Below are positions 18,090-28,619 of a stretch of 64,000 bases of DNA, in pieces. This stretch comes from Plebeiibacterium sediminum (lineage in GTDB: Bacteria; Bacteroidota; Bacteroidia; Bacteroidales; Marinilabiliaceae), in NCBI RefSeq assembly GCF_026013605.1, contig NZ_JAPDPJ010000002.1, forward strand, positions 124,001 to 188,000. The letters run 5' to 3'. Position 1 is the first letter of the stretch; each line of letters opens with the position of its first letter. A model generated the notes under the pieces. That model was not told where the DNA came from. It searched no databases and was given only the letters and a program-made list of their open reading frames with translations. The position numbers were made by a program, and so were the translations under genes.

Positions 18090-18175
18090 TTCGCTAAAAT
18101 CAATTGTTTTAGCGAAATATAATTACACTAGCTGATCAAATTTAGCGTCGGTAACATTATTGTTACTGACGCTAA
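18090..18175 (+). terminator. Two tandem hairpins after uxaC
   Basis: The first hairpin is a 10-bp stem (18090-18099 with 18107-18116). The second is a 15-bp stem with one G-U pair (18142-18156 with 18161-18175) and a TTAT loop. Neither has a long T run. They probably stop or slow uxaBAC transcription; the second may also be a binding site in front of the LacI gene. The rest of 18176-18396 holds no gene that I can see. Confidence 0.6.
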
Positions 18176-18396
18176 TTATATATTAACCTGAATTGAATGA
18201 TATTTTGGAAGGTTTCTAACTGATAAGTGTAAATAATTCAATTCAAATGAAACGAACCATGAGAATAATAATTTTTCTGGTGAGTTACATATGGCAATAA
18301 AAAGACCAATTACAGGCACTGGAATAAACCATGTAAATCTGAATATCCAAATTTATTTCAGCGTTCCATCGGCCATTGGAAAATAAATTTATAAAG

Positions 18397-19452
18397 ATGA
18401 AAATAAGAATAGTTGATATTGCCAAACAAGCAGGTGTTTCTGCGGGTACTGTTGACAGGATTATTCATCAAAGGGGTAAATTCTCTGAGAAAGCATACGA
18501 AAAGGTTCAAAAAGCAATCAAAGAACTTGGGTATGCACCTGATATTTTAGCTCGAAATCTTGCTTTAAAAAGAGAACTGCAAATAGCATGTCTCCTACCC
18601 GATCCTAATGATGTAAAATATTGGACTCGTCCCATGGCTGGTATTGACAAAGCTATTTCTGAGTTGTCGTCTTTTAAGGTAAATATCCATAAAATTACGT
18701 TTTCGTTAAGAGCCCTAGATTTTAAGGAAGCTTTTAATAAAATATTAGATTTAAATCCGGATGGCGTTGTTTACGTTCCGATGTTTCTGGAAGAATCCAA
18801 AATATTTGCCGATCAGCTTCATGATAGAAATATTCCCTTTGTACAAATGAATATTCATCATGCAGAAGCAAATCCTTTATCTTTTATTGGACAAGATCCT
18901 GTTGCAGCAGGAAAAGTTGCTGCTTCCCTATGTAATTTAGCCTTCAATAAAGAAGATGAAATTCTAGTTGTATATGTTTCTAAGGGAAAACAGGAATATT
19001 CGCATATTAATGATAGAATTGAGGGATTCCTTAATTTTTTCAGAGAAAAAAATATTTCCACTGATAGAATTAAACATCTTCAGTTAAAAGTAGATAAAGA
19101 CAATGTGGATTACGAAGCATCACTTTGTAATTATTTGAAAAAATCTCCAAACACTAAAATTATCTACGTGCCAAATTCAAGAATACATTTAATTGCAGAT
19201 ATTCTGGAAGAAAATAACATTAAAGACCTGATGCTTATTGGGTTTGACACACTGGAACAAAACATTAAGTACCTTCAGAAAGGTGTTATTGACTTTTTAA
19301 TTGCACAACAATCCAAAAGTCAGGGATATAATGCAGCCATTATACTTTTTAATTATTTGTTCCGAAAAGAAAATGTAAAAAGCATGAATTATTTACCAGT
19401 AGATATCCTGAATAAGGAGAATATTAACTTTTATGAAGGATTACTGGAATAA
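18397..19452 (+). CDS. LacI-family transcriptional regulator, probable uronate regulator
   Basis: LacI-type repressor, 351 residues from the ATG at 18397; a TTG seven codons upstream is possible but less likely. The DNA-binding helix-turn-helix is IVDIAKQAGVSAGTVDRI, with Asp in place of the usual Ser after TV, a variant I associate with Bacteroidota sugar regulators. Residues about 55-350 form the periplasmic-binding-protein-like effector domain. It lies after uxaBAC and 41 nt before a DUF4861 gene, so galacturonate or an intermediate is a plausible effector. The palindrome at 13429-13460 is a plausible site for it; this is inference. Confidence 0.85.
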   Translation: MKIRIVDIAKQAGVSAGTVDRIIHQRGKFSEKAYEKVQKAIKELGYAPDILARNLALKRELQIACLLPDPNDVKYWTRPMAGIDKAISELSSFKVNIHKITFSLRALDFKEAFNKILDLNPDGVVYVPMFLEESKIFADQLHDRNIPFVQMNIHHAEANPLSFIGQDPVAAGKVAASLCNLAFNKEDEILVVYVSKGKQEYSHINDRIEGFLNFFREKNISTDRIKHLQLKVDKDNVDYEASLCNYLKKSPNTKIIYVPNSRIHLIADILEENNIKDLMLIGFDTLEQNIKYLQKGVIDFLIAQQSKSQGYNAAIILFNYLFRKENVKSMNYLPVDILNKENINFYEGLLE

Positions 19453-19493
19453 ATATTGTTAACCTATCAAATCACTCAAATAAAATAATTAGC

Positions 19494-20360
19494 ATGAAAT
19501 CATTAATACTCACTTTCACACTACTCGTTGTTGTAATATTGCCATCAATTGCTCAAAACTTAACCGATGCAAGTTTATTTTTAAGAAAAGACTCTGTTTA
19601 TACAAATGAAATTCAAGAAGAGTCTGGCGATCTATATAGATCAATTGGTCACCATGGGCCAGCTGTAGAAAATGAGTGGCTAGCCTTACGATTATATTTT
19701 AATAATAAAGCTGCTGCCATTGATGTTTATAACAAACAAAAGCCAGGTTTAGAGCTTAAATCTGCAAAATGGTACCCAAGTGCCGAAGAACAAAAAAAAG
19801 GATTAGGTGCTGATTATTATAAAGTAGGCGGTACGTTAGGATTAGGAGGAGTAAGACTTTGGGATGGGGAAAATGTTGTATTGTTAGCGCCCGTATCTAA
19901 TCGTATTGTAAGAGTTAAAAAAGAAGGAAGTATTTCACAGATGGAAATGCTATCAAAAGATGTACCTTACAAAGGAAAAAAAGTGGATATCCTGGTAAGA
20001 GTTACGGCCTATTCCGGAATCAGAGAAATGAGAGTTGAAGCTTTTGCTTTAACTGACGAAGATGTGCAATTTGTTACTGGTGTAAACTATCACGAAGGAC
20101 AAAAAGTAGATAAAGCTGCAAATTATGTTATCTCGTGGGGTTATCATCCTGAAGATGTAGCTGCCGAAAAAATTAAAGTTGGTGCTGCTATTGTTATAAA
20201 TCCTGATAACTACTCAAAGACTCTTGATGATGGTAAACAACAACTATTTATTACAAAACCAACCAAATATACCAGCCATTGGGTAACTTCTACAATTGAA
20301 AAAGATAAAGAATTAGGAACCTTTAAGGCTTTTCAAAAATATGTTAGTTCAATAAAATAA
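19494..20360 (+). CDS. Secreted DUF4861-family protein (first paralogue)
   Basis: Signal peptide MKSLILTFTLLVVVILPSIAQ, then a single domain of about 265 residues that I assign to DUF4861 from the motifs GHHGPAVENEWLALRLYF, GTLGLGGVRLWDG and NYVISWGYHPED. DUF4861 proteins occur in uronate-polysaccharide loci of Bacteroidota; to my knowledge their activity is not settled. It follows the LacI gene closely and ends in a strong terminator, so the two are probably one unit. A second DUF4861 protein is at 27444-28613 beside kduD, giving this island two versions. Presumably periplasmic. Confidence 0.72.
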   Translation: MKSLILTFTLLVVVILPSIAQNLTDASLFLRKDSVYTNEIQEESGDLYRSIGHHGPAVENEWLALRLYFNNKAAAIDVYNKQKPGLELKSAKWYPSAEEQKKGLGADYYKVGGTLGLGGVRLWDGENVVLLAPVSNRIVRVKKEGSISQMEMLSKDVPYKGKKVDILVRVTAYSGIREMRVEAFALTDEDVQFVTGVNYHEGQKVDKAANYVISWGYHPEDVAAEKIKVGAAIVINPDNYSKTLDDGKQQLFITKPTKYTSHWVTSTIEKDKELGTFKAFQKYVSSIK

Positions 20361-20383
20361 ACATTTAATTTAAATACTATTTT

Positions 20384-20404
20384 AAAGAGGCTTAATGCCT
20401 CTTT
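20384..20404 (+). terminator. Intrinsic terminator after DUF4861 gene
   Basis: An 8-bp perfect stem (20384-20391 with 20397-20404), a TTAAT loop and a long T run: a textbook rho-independent terminator. Confidence 0.93.
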
Positions 20405-20600
20405 TTTTGTTTCTATTAATCATGGAATTTTAACACAATAAATTTTAATCATCAATCAAATGTTGTTTATCATGCTATTCAATACATTCGTCAAATAGTT
20501 TTCAACAGCCTGTTAATAACATTTTCACATATACAGAAACCTTAATATTTATTTTACCGTATCTCTCCGTAATCTAAACAACACATTTAACTTAATTAAT

Positions 20601-22493
20601 ATGAAGAGGTTTCACGATATTAAAATCGGATTGCGGTTAGGCGTTATAGTAACATCCCTGGTAGTTGTTATTTTAGTTATTTTAGGTGTTTCCATTATTA
20701 AATTGGAGATTAATACCAGTGAATCTGAGACGAACGAACGGATGCAGGAGCATGTAAAGGACTTAAATTTACTCATTTCTCAAAATATTTCATCCAATCA
20801 ACAAAACGTTCGAATAGGAATTAATACTGCCGATCAGTTTATTAAAAATCTTGGTAAAATTAAAATTAGTGCAAAGACAATAGCTTTGTCTGCCACTAAT
20901 CAATTAACCAACGAATCCCGAAAAATTGAAGTACCAGAGTGGACTGTTCAGGGAGAACAAATTCAAAACAGCACTCGCTTTGTGGATGAAATCAAAGATT
21001 TAGTAGGGGGAACCGCAACCATCTTTCAAAAAATAGATGATGGTTTTCTTCGAATTTCAACTAATGTAATAGACAAAAATGGAGAAAGAGCGGTTGGTAC
21101 ATACATTCCTAATTCATCACCTGTAGTTAAATCTATAATGGAAGGTAATACTTATGTTGGAAGAGCATTTGTTGTAGATGATTATTACTTAACTGCATAC
21201 AAACCTCTAATAATAGACGGTACAATACAGGGAATTATTTATGTTGGGGTGAAAGAAAAAAACATGGATAAGTTAAAAGCTATATTTAATGATAAAATAT
21301 TTTTTGACTCAGGTTACCCTTATATCGTTACCAATGATGGTACTTTAATAATCCATCCTAAAGATGAAGGGAAAAGTATTGCAAACGAAGATTTCTTCTT
21401 AAAAATGAAAAATGCAAAAGAAGAAAAAGGTTTAATTACTTATCAATATGGAGGTAAAAAGAAATATCAATACTTTAGACATCTGGATGAAATACAATCA
21501 TATATAGCAGTTACAGTTTATGAAGATGAATTATTTGCCAGTGTTTACTATATCAGAAATATCATTATTGTAGCATTAATAATAAGTATTTTGATATTAG
21601 GTGTGCTTATTTACTTTATTGCAAAAGATATTTCAAATAGCCTTGAAAAAGCTGTGTATATCTCAGAATCTATTGCAGAAGGAAACTTAACCAGTAAACT
21701 GGAGATTGATCAGAAAGATGAAATTGGGCAATTAGCATCAGCTCTAAATAAAATGATTGATGGCTTAAGAGATATTGTAACCAATATAAAAACCGGAGCT
21801 GACCGAATTGGAGTTGCCAGTCAGCAGCTCAGTGGATCATCACAACAACTATCGCAAGGTGCCAATGAACAAGCCAGTTCCATTGAAGAAGTCAGTTCTA
21901 CTATGGAAGAAATTTCAGCAAGTATTCAGCAAAACTCTGATAATGCGACAGAAACCTCAAAAGTATCAGAAGAGGCTACCAGAGATTCAAATAAAGTGAA
22001 CTCACAAGCTCAAGATGCAAATAAAGCAATGAAAACTATCTCTGAAAAAATATCTATCATCAACGACATTGCAATGAAAACTAATATTCTGGCACTAAAT
22101 GCTTCAGTTGAAGCAGCCAGAGCAGGTGAACAAGGACGAGGTTTTGCTGTAGTTGCAGGAGAAGTAAGAAAACTTGCTGAACAAAGTAAAATTGCTGCAG
22201 ATGAAATTAATGCACTAACTAAGGAAGGATTAAGTCTCTCAAACACAACCGGCCAGTTAATGAACGAAATTATACCAAAAATTAACACCACATCCATGTT
22301 GGTTCAGGAGATTGCTGCTGCCAGTCAGGAACAAAACAATGGTTCACATCAGGTGAACAGTGCAATTCAGCAATTAAACGATATAACCCAAGAAAATGCT
22401 GCTGCAAGTGAAGAATTAGCATCAAGCGCTGAAATGCTTGCCGAACAAGCCGAGCACTTAAAAAGTGCGATTGCATTCTTTACTCTAAATTAA
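20601..22493 (+). CDS. Methyl-accepting chemotaxis protein with periplasmic Cache sensor
   Basis: A 630-residue chemoreceptor. TM1 lies at about 13-33. A periplasmic Cache-type domain (about 40-310) has the repeated [11 protein letters not shown] and [14 protein letters not shown] signatures of the Cache 2/3 fusion class. TM2 is at about 317-340, HAMP at about 342-395 and the cytoplasmic signalling coiled coil at about 400-630. The hairpin tip reads [20 protein letters not shown] and [15 protein letters not shown], the CheA/CheW contact region. It is monocistronic, closed by a 17-bp terminator. A swimming chemoreceptor in a mainly gliding phylum is of note; cytoplasmic Che partners are not in the window. 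Ligand unknown. Confidence 0.93.
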   Translation: MKRFHDIKIGLRLGVIVTSLVVVILVILGVSIIKLEINTSESETNERMQEHVKDLNLLISQNISSNQQNVRIGINTADQFIKNLGKIKISAKTIALSATNQLTNESRKIEVPEWTVQGEQIQNSTRFVDEIKDLVGGTATIFQKIDDGFLRISTNVIDKNGERAVGTYIPNSSPVVKSIMEGNTYVGRAFVVDDYYLTAYKPLIIDGTIQGIIYVGVKEKNMDKLKAIFNDKIFFDSGYPYIVTNDGTLIIHPKDEGKSIANEDFFLKMKNAKEEKGLITYQYGGKKKYQYFRHLDEIQSYIAVTVYEDELFASVYYIRNIIIVALIISILILGVLIYFIAKDISNSLEKAVYISESIAEGNLTSKLEIDQKDEIGQLASALNKMIDGLRDIVTNIKTGADRIGVASQQLSGSSQQLSQGANEQASSIEEVSSTMEEISASIQQNSDNATETSKVSEEATRDSNKVNSQAQDANKAMKTISEKISIINDIAMKTNILALNASVEAARAGEQGRGFAVVAGEVRKLAEQSKIAADEINALTKEGLSLSNTTGQLMNEIIPKINTTSMLVQEIAAASQEQNNGSHQVNSAIQQLNDITQENAAASEELASSAEMLAEQAEHLKSAIAFFTLN

Positions 22494-22522
22494 ACACACA
22501 ATAACAACATACAAACATGTAA

Positions 22523-22559
22523 AAAAGGAGGTTGAATTATAATAATTCAACCTCCTTTT
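22523..22559 (+). terminator. Strong intrinsic terminator after the chemoreceptor
   Basis: A perfect 17-bp stem (22523-22539 with 22543-22559) with a 3-nt loop is flanked by A and T runs, so it can work in both directions. Confidence 0.93.
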
Positions 22560-22942
22560 ATTTACCATTACTTATTAAACCATTCAATCATCTTCATATA
22601 TTTTTAACAAACATATAGTTAACTGAGAATTTGAACATTTAGGTTATAAATTAAAAGCCACTTTAATAAATATCTAAAAATCAACTACCATACACCTCAT
22701 ATTCAAACCAATACAACACTACAAAATAAAATAGATTGCAAATATTTGTTTTTATTAAATGATTTTAACTATTTTTAATATAGATTCATTTACAACAACC
22801 ACCTACATCTCATTAAGCTGATATACAGGCAGTAAATGCGTCCCACACACCTATTCTTAATTGAATAACAATTGTGTTTTATTAGTTAACCCTAACAATA
22901 AAATAGGTGTATTTTATATTCACACAGTTAAAATCTTACGAT
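22560..22942 (+). other. AT-rich gene-free stretch upstream of pckA
   Basis: No open frame with coding character and no RNA gene seen. It must carry the pckA promoter, but no exact TTG-20-TAnnTTTG match was found. Confidence 0.5.
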
Positions 22943-24559
22943 ATGGAAGCAATTAAATCGACTGTTGATTTAACCCAATATGGGATCAAGACAAACCATG
23001 AAGTAATTTATAATCCATCTTACGAATTACTCTTTTCTGAAGAAATAAACCAAAACCTAAAAGGTTTTGAAAAAGGCACTCTAACAAAGTTTGATGCCAT
23101 CAATGTAATGACAGGTAGATTCACAGGGCGCTCTCCAAAAGACAAATATATTGTTTATGATGATATTACAAAGGATTCAATTTGGTGGACTTCTGATAAA
23201 GCACCAAATGACAACAGACCGCTATCTCCTGAAACCTGGCAAACGCTAAAAGAGCAAGTTATTGATGATCTATCGCACAATAAACTATTTGTGACAGATA
23301 CATTTTGTGGTGCAAACAAAGATACTCAGCTTAGAGTAAGATTTATAACAGAAGTTGCCTGGCAGGCACATTTTGTAAAAAATATGTTTATCCGCCCAAC
23401 AAACGAACAATTGGAATCGTATGGCGAACCTGATTTTGTTGTTCTTAACGCCTCTAAATTCACAAATCCTAACTGGCAAGAACAAAGAATGCATTCTGAG
23501 GTGTTTACAGTATTTAATTTAACAGAAAGAATTCAACTGATTGGCGGTACATGGTACGGAGGCGAAATGAAAAAAGGAATTTTTGCCATGATGAATTATT
23601 TTCTTCCTTTAAAAGGTATTGCAGCTATGCACTGCTCAGCAAACAAAGGTAGCAATGATGATGTGGCAATTTTCTTTGGACTTTCAGGAACCGGTAAAAC
23701 AACCTTATCAACTGATCCTAAAAGAGCATTAATTGGAGACGATGAACATGGCTGGGATGATGATGGCGTATTTAATTTTGAGGGTGGTTGTTATGCAAAA
23801 ACCATAAACCTGGATAAAGACAGTGAACCCGATATTTATCATGCCATCAAACGAAATGCTTTATTGGAAAACGTTACTGTTTTACCTGATGGATCTGTTG
23901 ATTTTACAGATAAGTCAGTAACAGAAAATACCAGAGTCTCCTATCCTATTTACCATATCAACAATATAGTAAAACCTATATCAAAAGCTGGACATGCCAA
24001 TAAAGTTATATTTTTAACTGCAGATGCATTTGGGGTTATGCCTCCTGTTTCAAAACTTAATCCAGATCAAACTCAATACCATTTCTTATCAGGTTTTACA
24101 GCTAAACTTGCAGGTACTGAATTAGGAGTTACAGAACCTGTCCCAACATTTTCTGCTTGTTTTGGCGAGGCCTTTTTATCACTTCATCCAACCAAATATG
24201 GAAAAGAACTGGTAAAGAAAATGCAAGAACATAATGCACAGGCTTATCTTGTTAACACTGGCTGGAATGGGACTGGAAAACGAATATCGATCAAAGATAC
24301 CAGGGCTATTATTGATGCAATTTTAGACGGATCAATAGAAAAGGCTGAAACAAAAACAATTCCTATTTTTAATCTGGAAGTTCCAACATTTCTACATGAT
24401 GTAGATCCTGCTATAATGGATCCAAGGGATACTTATAGAAATCCTGAAGAATGGACTCATAAAGCAAAAGATCTGGCTCACTTATTTATTAATAACTTTA
24501 AAAAATATACAGATACTGATTTAGGAAAACAATTAGAACAGGCTGGACCCGAATTATAA
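22943..24559 (+). CDS. pckA: Phosphoenolpyruvate carboxykinase (ATP)
   Basis: ATP-dependent PEP carboxykinase, 538 residues from the ATG at 22943, where the protein begins [15 protein letters not shown]; the in-frame ATG at 22907 adds a tail without homology to the usual start. The phosphate-binding loop [11 protein letters not shown] is near residue 245, followed by the second metal-site segment [29 protein letters not shown] is the substrate-binding segment. It interconverts oxaloacetate and PEP, in anaerobic Bacteroidota often in the carboxylating direction toward succinate. Single gene, closed by its own terminator. Confidence 0.97.
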   Translation: MEAIKSTVDLTQYGIKTNHEVIYNPSYELLFSEEINQNLKGFEKGTLTKFDAINVMTGRFTGRSPKDKYIVYDDITKDSIWWTSDKAPNDNRPLSPETWQTLKEQVIDDLSHNKLFVTDTFCGANKDTQLRVRFITEVAWQAHFVKNMFIRPTNEQLESYGEPDFVVLNASKFTNPNWQEQRMHSEVFTVFNLTERIQLIGGTWYGGEMKKGIFAMMNYFLPLKGIAAMHCSANKGSNDDVAIFFGLSGTGKTTLSTDPKRALIGDDEHGWDDDGVFNFEGGCYAKTINLDKDSEPDIYHAIKRNALLENVTVLPDGSVDFTDKSVTENTRVSYPIYHINNIVKPISKAGHANKVIFLTADAFGVMPPVSKLNPDQTQYHFLSGFTAKLAGTELGVTEPVPTFSACFGEAFLSLHPTKYGKELVKKMQEHNAQAYLVNTGWNGTGKRISIKDTRAIIDAILDGSIEKAETKTIPIFNLEVPTFLHDVDPAIMDPRDTYRNPEEWTHKAKDLAHLFINNFKKYTDTDLGKQLEQAGPEL

Positions 24560-24568
24560 TAAAATAAT

Positions 24569-24596
24569 AAAGGAGACTCACTTATGAGTCTCCTTT
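24569..24596. terminator. Terminator between convergent pckA and 24605-25051
   Basis: A perfect 12-bp stem (24569-24580 with 24585-24596) with a 4-nt loop lies between two converging genes and serves both. Confidence 0.85.
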
Positions 24597-24604
24597 CCTG
24601 TATA

Positions 24605-25051
24605 TTATTTAAATAAAAACATCATTCGCCTCTGTCCATCAGGCATTCCGATGATATTATTAATATAGTCCTCCTTAAAGTTCATCGATCCTTTTTGAAT
24701 AAATCCTTTACCCCAGGGCATATTAGCGCCCCAAGATCCTGATCTTACTGTTTTTGAGAAATTCTCAACTACCACAATAGTATGAACTCCAACAGTTATT
24801 ACACATGATTTATATGCTTTTGCTTCTTCTAAAGAACTTCCCATATTTTCTTTGGTAACTACAATTGATTTAGCTGCCTGTTCAAATGCTAGTTTATTGA
24901 TGCTTGAAATTGGCGAACTTTCATTCAGATCTGATATTTCTAATGAAATAACACCATCTGTTAAATCCTTAATTAATTCGGCCTTATTTTCCTGAGCATT
25001 AACAATTCCTATTGTCAACAAAATCAAAAGACCTGTAAATAATAATTTCAT
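24605..25051 (-). CDS. Small secreted protein of unknown function
   Basis: 148 residues with a clear signal peptide (MKLLFTGLLILLTIGIVNAQ). The mature part has about 128 residues with one Cys and a glycine/tryptophan-rich stretch (GSWGANMPWGKGF) near the C-terminus; it ends in basic and hydrophobic residues (GQRRMMFLFK). I recognise no family. It stands alone, with its own promoter (25076-25107) and a terminator shared with pckA. Presumably periplasmic. Confidence 0.75.
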   Translation of the reverse strand: MKLLFTGLLILLTIGIVNAQENKAELIKDLTDGVISLEISDLNESSPISSINKLAFEQAAKSIVVTKENMGSSLEEAKAYKSCVITVGVHTIVVVENFSKTVRSGSWGANMPWGKGFIQKGSMNFKEDYINNIIGMPDGQRRMMFLFK

Positions 25052-25075
25052 TTGTATATAATTTTAAAATGTTCT

Positions 25076-25107
25076 CAAATTTAATTTTAAGGCTATCAAA
25101 AACCCAA
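25076..25107 (-). promoter_or_regulatory. Bacteroidota-type promoter of the small secreted protein gene
   Basis: On the minus strand TTG (25107-25105), 21 nt, then TAAATTTG (25083-25076), with the start codon 25 nt further on. The rest of the 395-nt gap, up to 25446, holds no gene that I can see. Confidence 0.7.
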
Positions 25108-25446
25108 CAGTACAATTCTCTAATACTACCTTTAATCATCTGATATATGACCCTGATCTACTTTATTACGCAGTTAGTCATCAAATGTTACATCATACAC
25201 TTTAAGTTATAGTTAATTAAAAATAAACATCATATATAAAAACACCTGGGTTATAATACTAATCAAGTTATCGTTCTATTATAGTTGAACGAAATAATCC
25301 ATTAAACCTGATAAAAATGTACTTCATCAAAAACAAAAGTACACACATAAAATACATTGTTTGATTATTTGTAACATATAGGAAACTATCTCTTTCTTTG
25401 TCCATTAAATAATTAATGTTATCACTTAAATTATAATTAGCATAAT

Positions 25447-27336
25447 ATGAAAAATATTAATTTCATTATTCTATTTCTCATTAGCACATTTGCATTTTTT
25501 AGTTGTCAACAGGACTCTATAATCGTAGATGAGCAGGTGCAGGAATTTAAAGAAGTTGGGAATCTTTTAATTAATACAAACAACGATAATCTGGCATCAA
25601 GAATAAATTACAAGGATGAGATTATTCCTATTGTTGAAACAAATTCTTCGTCTCTTCTTAAAAGCGCTGGCGATTTTCAAGATATCGATCTTACTAAGAA
25701 TTATGTATTTAAATTAAAAGCAGAAGTTGCTTCTCCTGTTTATAATGACAATACATTACAAGCTTCTCATGTTAAGATTCATGACAATTACGCTTTTGTT
25801 ACGTATAACACTCAAGGGGCCAAATGGCTTGGTGGAATTGAAATCTTTGACGTTACAGATGAAAAGAACCCTGTGATTATTTCAAGTGCTATACTTGACA
25901 ATATGGATGTTAGCGCCATTGATTATTATGATGGAAAAATATACATTGTTGGAGCTAGAGGTGATTATATGGAGGCAGGATATGTATCTCCTGCATTTCT
26001 GGAGGTGATCTCTTTAACAGAAACAATGGCCTTTGAAGAAGTTGATGCAATTATTGATCTTCCATCCTATGCAGGAACTGATATTAAGGTGGTTGATGGC
26101 CGTATTTACGCAACCTGTGGATCGGATGGTGGCCTAACTGTATTTGATACAGAATATAATTTGATCAGTTCAGAGGAACTAACAGATGTACGTTCAGTAG
26201 ATGCTAATTCTGATAAACTATACGTATTGCAAGGGCAAGAAGGACGTGTAAATGTATTTGGACTTTCTGATGCTGTATATCAGGACACCTACAATGTTGG
26301 TGGAGCAAATACTCCGGAGTCTAAATCAGAGATAGCAGTAACAGATGATTATATCTTCACTGCTTTAAATGAAGGTGGACTTTCTATGCTTAATTTGGAT
26401 GGTAGTTTAAAACAAAATTTACCAAGACCAGAAACTCCAGAAGGATCATTAGACGAAAACAATGTAACAAACAGTGTGTCTATTAATAATGATCTGGTTT
26501 TAATAGGAAACGGTGAGTCAGGTGTTCATATTGGTGGACTAATTAAAGAAAATAATGACAATATAAGTATGCTTGGTGCAATGAAGTTTAACGATTACCA
26601 ATCTACTAACTTTGTTGAATCTAAAGACAACCTTATTTTTGTAGCGACTGGATTAGGTGGTTTAAAAATTATAGGTATTAGTATTGACGAGGGTGTACCT
26701 GATGATGTTGAACCAACAAAACCTTGTACAACACTAATGGATAAAATATCTAAACTATTTCCAGAGAGTAAAGATGCCAGAGTATTACACGAAGATCTAT
26801 TTAGCGAAACTGCTCAATTAAGTATACGTGTTACCAAAGAAACTCCTGTTTATGTATCTTTTATTAATGAGGGAGCTAGTTGGAAAAATACTTTTGGTTA
26901 CTATACATATAATGAAAATAATCCGCCACAATCAATTGATGATTTAGAAACACATATTGTTTTTCCCAACGTATCTAAGGTTAATGAAGGAGGTGGCTTA
27001 GACTTTGGTGACCGTGTTCAATTGGGCGATAGTAGTTTTCCGGCTGGTACCGTAATTGGCTTTTATATTGTTGCTAGAGGCTGGAAAAATGGCTTAACTG
27101 TAGATGGTGACTATACACACTATACAGACAGAATTTTTAATATTAATCAAAGACAGCAATCTACCTTATTTTTAAGTAGTGACTGCGATGATATTGTATT
27201 AACCTTTGAAGATGTTAAAGTTGATCTCAATTCTTGTGATCATGATTACAATGACATCATTCTAACCATTAAAGACACTAAAGACATGAGTGTTCCTAAT
27301 ACAAAGTTAGACATCTCTGGTTTACCAAGAAAATAG
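25447..27336 (+). CDS. Surface lipoprotein with LVIVD-type propeller repeats and a DUF4114 domain
   Basis: Lipoprotein: the signal ends STFAFFSC (Cys20). Residues about 80-430 contain repeats of the kind (I/V)F(D)VTDEKNPV, YYDGKIYIVGARGD and TVFDTEYNL, fitting LVIVD repeats folded as a beta-propeller. Residues about 440-625 form a beta-sandwich ending in the DUF4114 signature (TFEDVKVDL then DHDYNDIILTI), an Asp-rich segment that probably binds calcium. Both parts are common in surface or extracellular adhesive proteins of Bacteroidota. It is monocistronic with a strong terminator. Function is inferred only as surface exposure or binding. Confidence 0.78.
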   Translation: MKNINFIILFLISTFAFFSCQQDSIIVDEQVQEFKEVGNLLINTNNDNLASRINYKDEIIPIVETNSSSLLKSAGDFQDIDLTKNYVFKLKAEVASPVYNDNTLQASHVKIHDNYAFVTYNTQGAKWLGGIEIFDVTDEKNPVIISSAILDNMDVSAIDYYDGKIYIVGARGDYMEAGYVSPAFLEVISLTETMAFEEVDAIIDLPSYAGTDIKVVDGRIYATCGSDGGLTVFDTEYNLISSEELTDVRSVDANSDKLYVLQGQEGRVNVFGLSDAVYQDTYNVGGANTPESKSEIAVTDDYIFTALNEGGLSMLNLDGSLKQNLPRPETPEGSLDENNVTNSVSINNDLVLIGNGESGVHIGGLIKENNDNISMLGAMKFNDYQSTNFVESKDNLIFVATGLGGLKIIGISIDEGVPDDVEPTKPCTTLMDKISKLFPESKDARVLHEDLFSETAQLSIRVTKETPVYVSFINEGASWKNTFGYYTYNENNPPQSIDDLETHIVFPNVSKVNEGGGLDFGDRVQLGDSSFPAGTVIGFYIVARGWKNGLTVDGDYTHYTDRIFNINQRQQSTLFLSSDCDDIVLTFEDVKVDLNSCDHDYNDIILTIKDTKDMSVPNTKLDISGLPRK

Positions 27337-27367
27337 ATAAATTTCATTTCTAAGTATTTAGAACAAA

Positions 27368-27401
27368 AAAAGTCAGGTAGTTATGTAATTACCTGACTTT
27401 T
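27368..27401. terminator. Terminator after the LVIVD/DUF4114 gene
   Basis: A perfect 12-bp stem (27368-27379 with 27390-27401) with A and T runs on the two sides lies between convergent genes. Confidence 0.9.
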
Positions 27402-27443
27402 CTTTTTATCAGAGAATGAATCTCTAAACTATAATATGCAAAA

Positions 27444-28613
27444 CTATTTTACTGTTACTTGCAATGGATTTTGAATCTTTTGAGCAAAATCTGCTAAATA
27501 AGCTTCCCAGGATTCTTTACCTGAAAATTGTTTACTTTCGCTCCATGCAAAACCTGCATAATACTCTACTTTTCCATCAATAACTTTAAGATGTAATAAT
27601 ACATTACTATGATCTTTTACATCTGAATCAATGCGAGTATAACCGGCATAGTATTTAGGATCAATTACTATTGCATTTCCTAATTCGTTTCCGAAATAAG
27701 GTGCATAATAATCTGCAAAAACAGCAGTTGAATCCACAGTCAGTTCACCATCATTCTCATGTAAAGTAATACCTGTTGTTAAAAATTCAGATCCCTTAAC
27801 GTCAACTGTAATTTTAGTCAGGTTAGAACCCAAATCAATAGAAATAGTTTTTTGCTCCTGAACCTCAACATCATCTGTTCCATAAGGATCGTAATCCAAT
27901 ACAAATTTTGTTTTGATTGGACCATTTAACAACACATGTGAATCAGTAAAGTTAACAGATTGAACAAGAGAATCTTTTACCATAACTCCAGTTCCTCCAG
28001 CACCTAATCCCGGACCAACATGATAATTATCCAAACCTTCACCTCTGTCATTATGGTAATACATAGGATCTTCAAGATAACCCTTGTACCATTTATCAAT
28101 AACAGAATAGTCCACTTTTTTTAACCAACAATCCAAACCTCCGGAGATACCTCCACCAGGTTTACCTTCCTCTGCCAGTTTCTTTAAAGCAGGTCCGTAC
28201 ATTCTAAACGCCACTTTATCATTTTCCCATGTAAAGTCATCATAACGTTCAGGAACAAAGCGACCAAATGTTTTAACTTCTGTTGATGGTAATGTTGTAG
28301 CACCTACTTTAACTGTATAATCTTTAGATTCTCCAGCCTTTAAATCAGCTTGAAATAAAATCGCTTCAAAAGTTTTATCTGAATTTTCATCAACTAACTG
28401 ACTGCGAATTTCTGAACCTGTTGCGTTATCAATTACAATAAACTGATCTGAGGTAGAAGCTAATGCTCCAAGATCTACTTTCACCGTTTCTGCACCTCTA
28501 TCAATTTTTAAAGGATTAGTAACAGAGACAGTTAAAGAATTCTGGCTGCCAGAGCAAGCACTAAACGCAGCCAGAAAAAATATCATATAAGAAAAATTAA
28601 AAATCTTTTTCAT
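27444..28613 (-). CDS. DUF4861-family lipoprotein (second paralogue)
   Basis: A 389-residue lipoprotein (signal ending FLAAFSAC, Cys20). An N-terminal beta domain (about 25-125) is followed by the DUF4861 core, recognised by YHVGPGLGAGGTG, LLNGPIKTKFVLDYDPYG and YYAGFAWSESKQF. It is longer than the copy at 19494. The start lies 6 nt after the kduD stop, so both are co-transcribed with kduI and lacI. Its place next to kduI/kduD ties it to unsaturated uronate processing. A sugar-acting role in the periplasm is likely but unproven. Confidence 0.78.
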   Translation of the reverse strand: MKKIFNFSYMIFFLAAFSACSGSQNSLTVSVTNPLKIDRGAETVKVDLGALASTSDQFIVIDNATGSEIRSQLVDENSDKTFEAILFQADLKAGESKDYTVKVGATTLPSTEVKTFGRFVPERYDDFTWENDKVAFRMYGPALKKLAEEGKPGGGISGGLDCWLKKVDYSVIDKWYKGYLEDPMYYHNDRGEGLDNYHVGPGLGAGGTGVMVKDSLVQSVNFTDSHVLLNGPIKTKFVLDYDPYGTDDVEVQEQKTISIDLGSNLTKITVDVKGSEFLTTGITLHENDGELTVDSTAVFADYYAPYFGNELGNAIVIDPKYYAGYTRIDSDVKDHSNVLLHLKVIDGKVEYYAGFAWSESKQFSGKESWEAYLADFAQKIQNPLQVTVK

Positions 28614-28619
28614 CGAGAA

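Noticed and set aside
22907-22942. Twelve extra N-terminal codons of pckA
   Set aside because: The segment [12 protein letters not shown] does not resemble PEP carboxykinase; the family start is the ATG at 22943.
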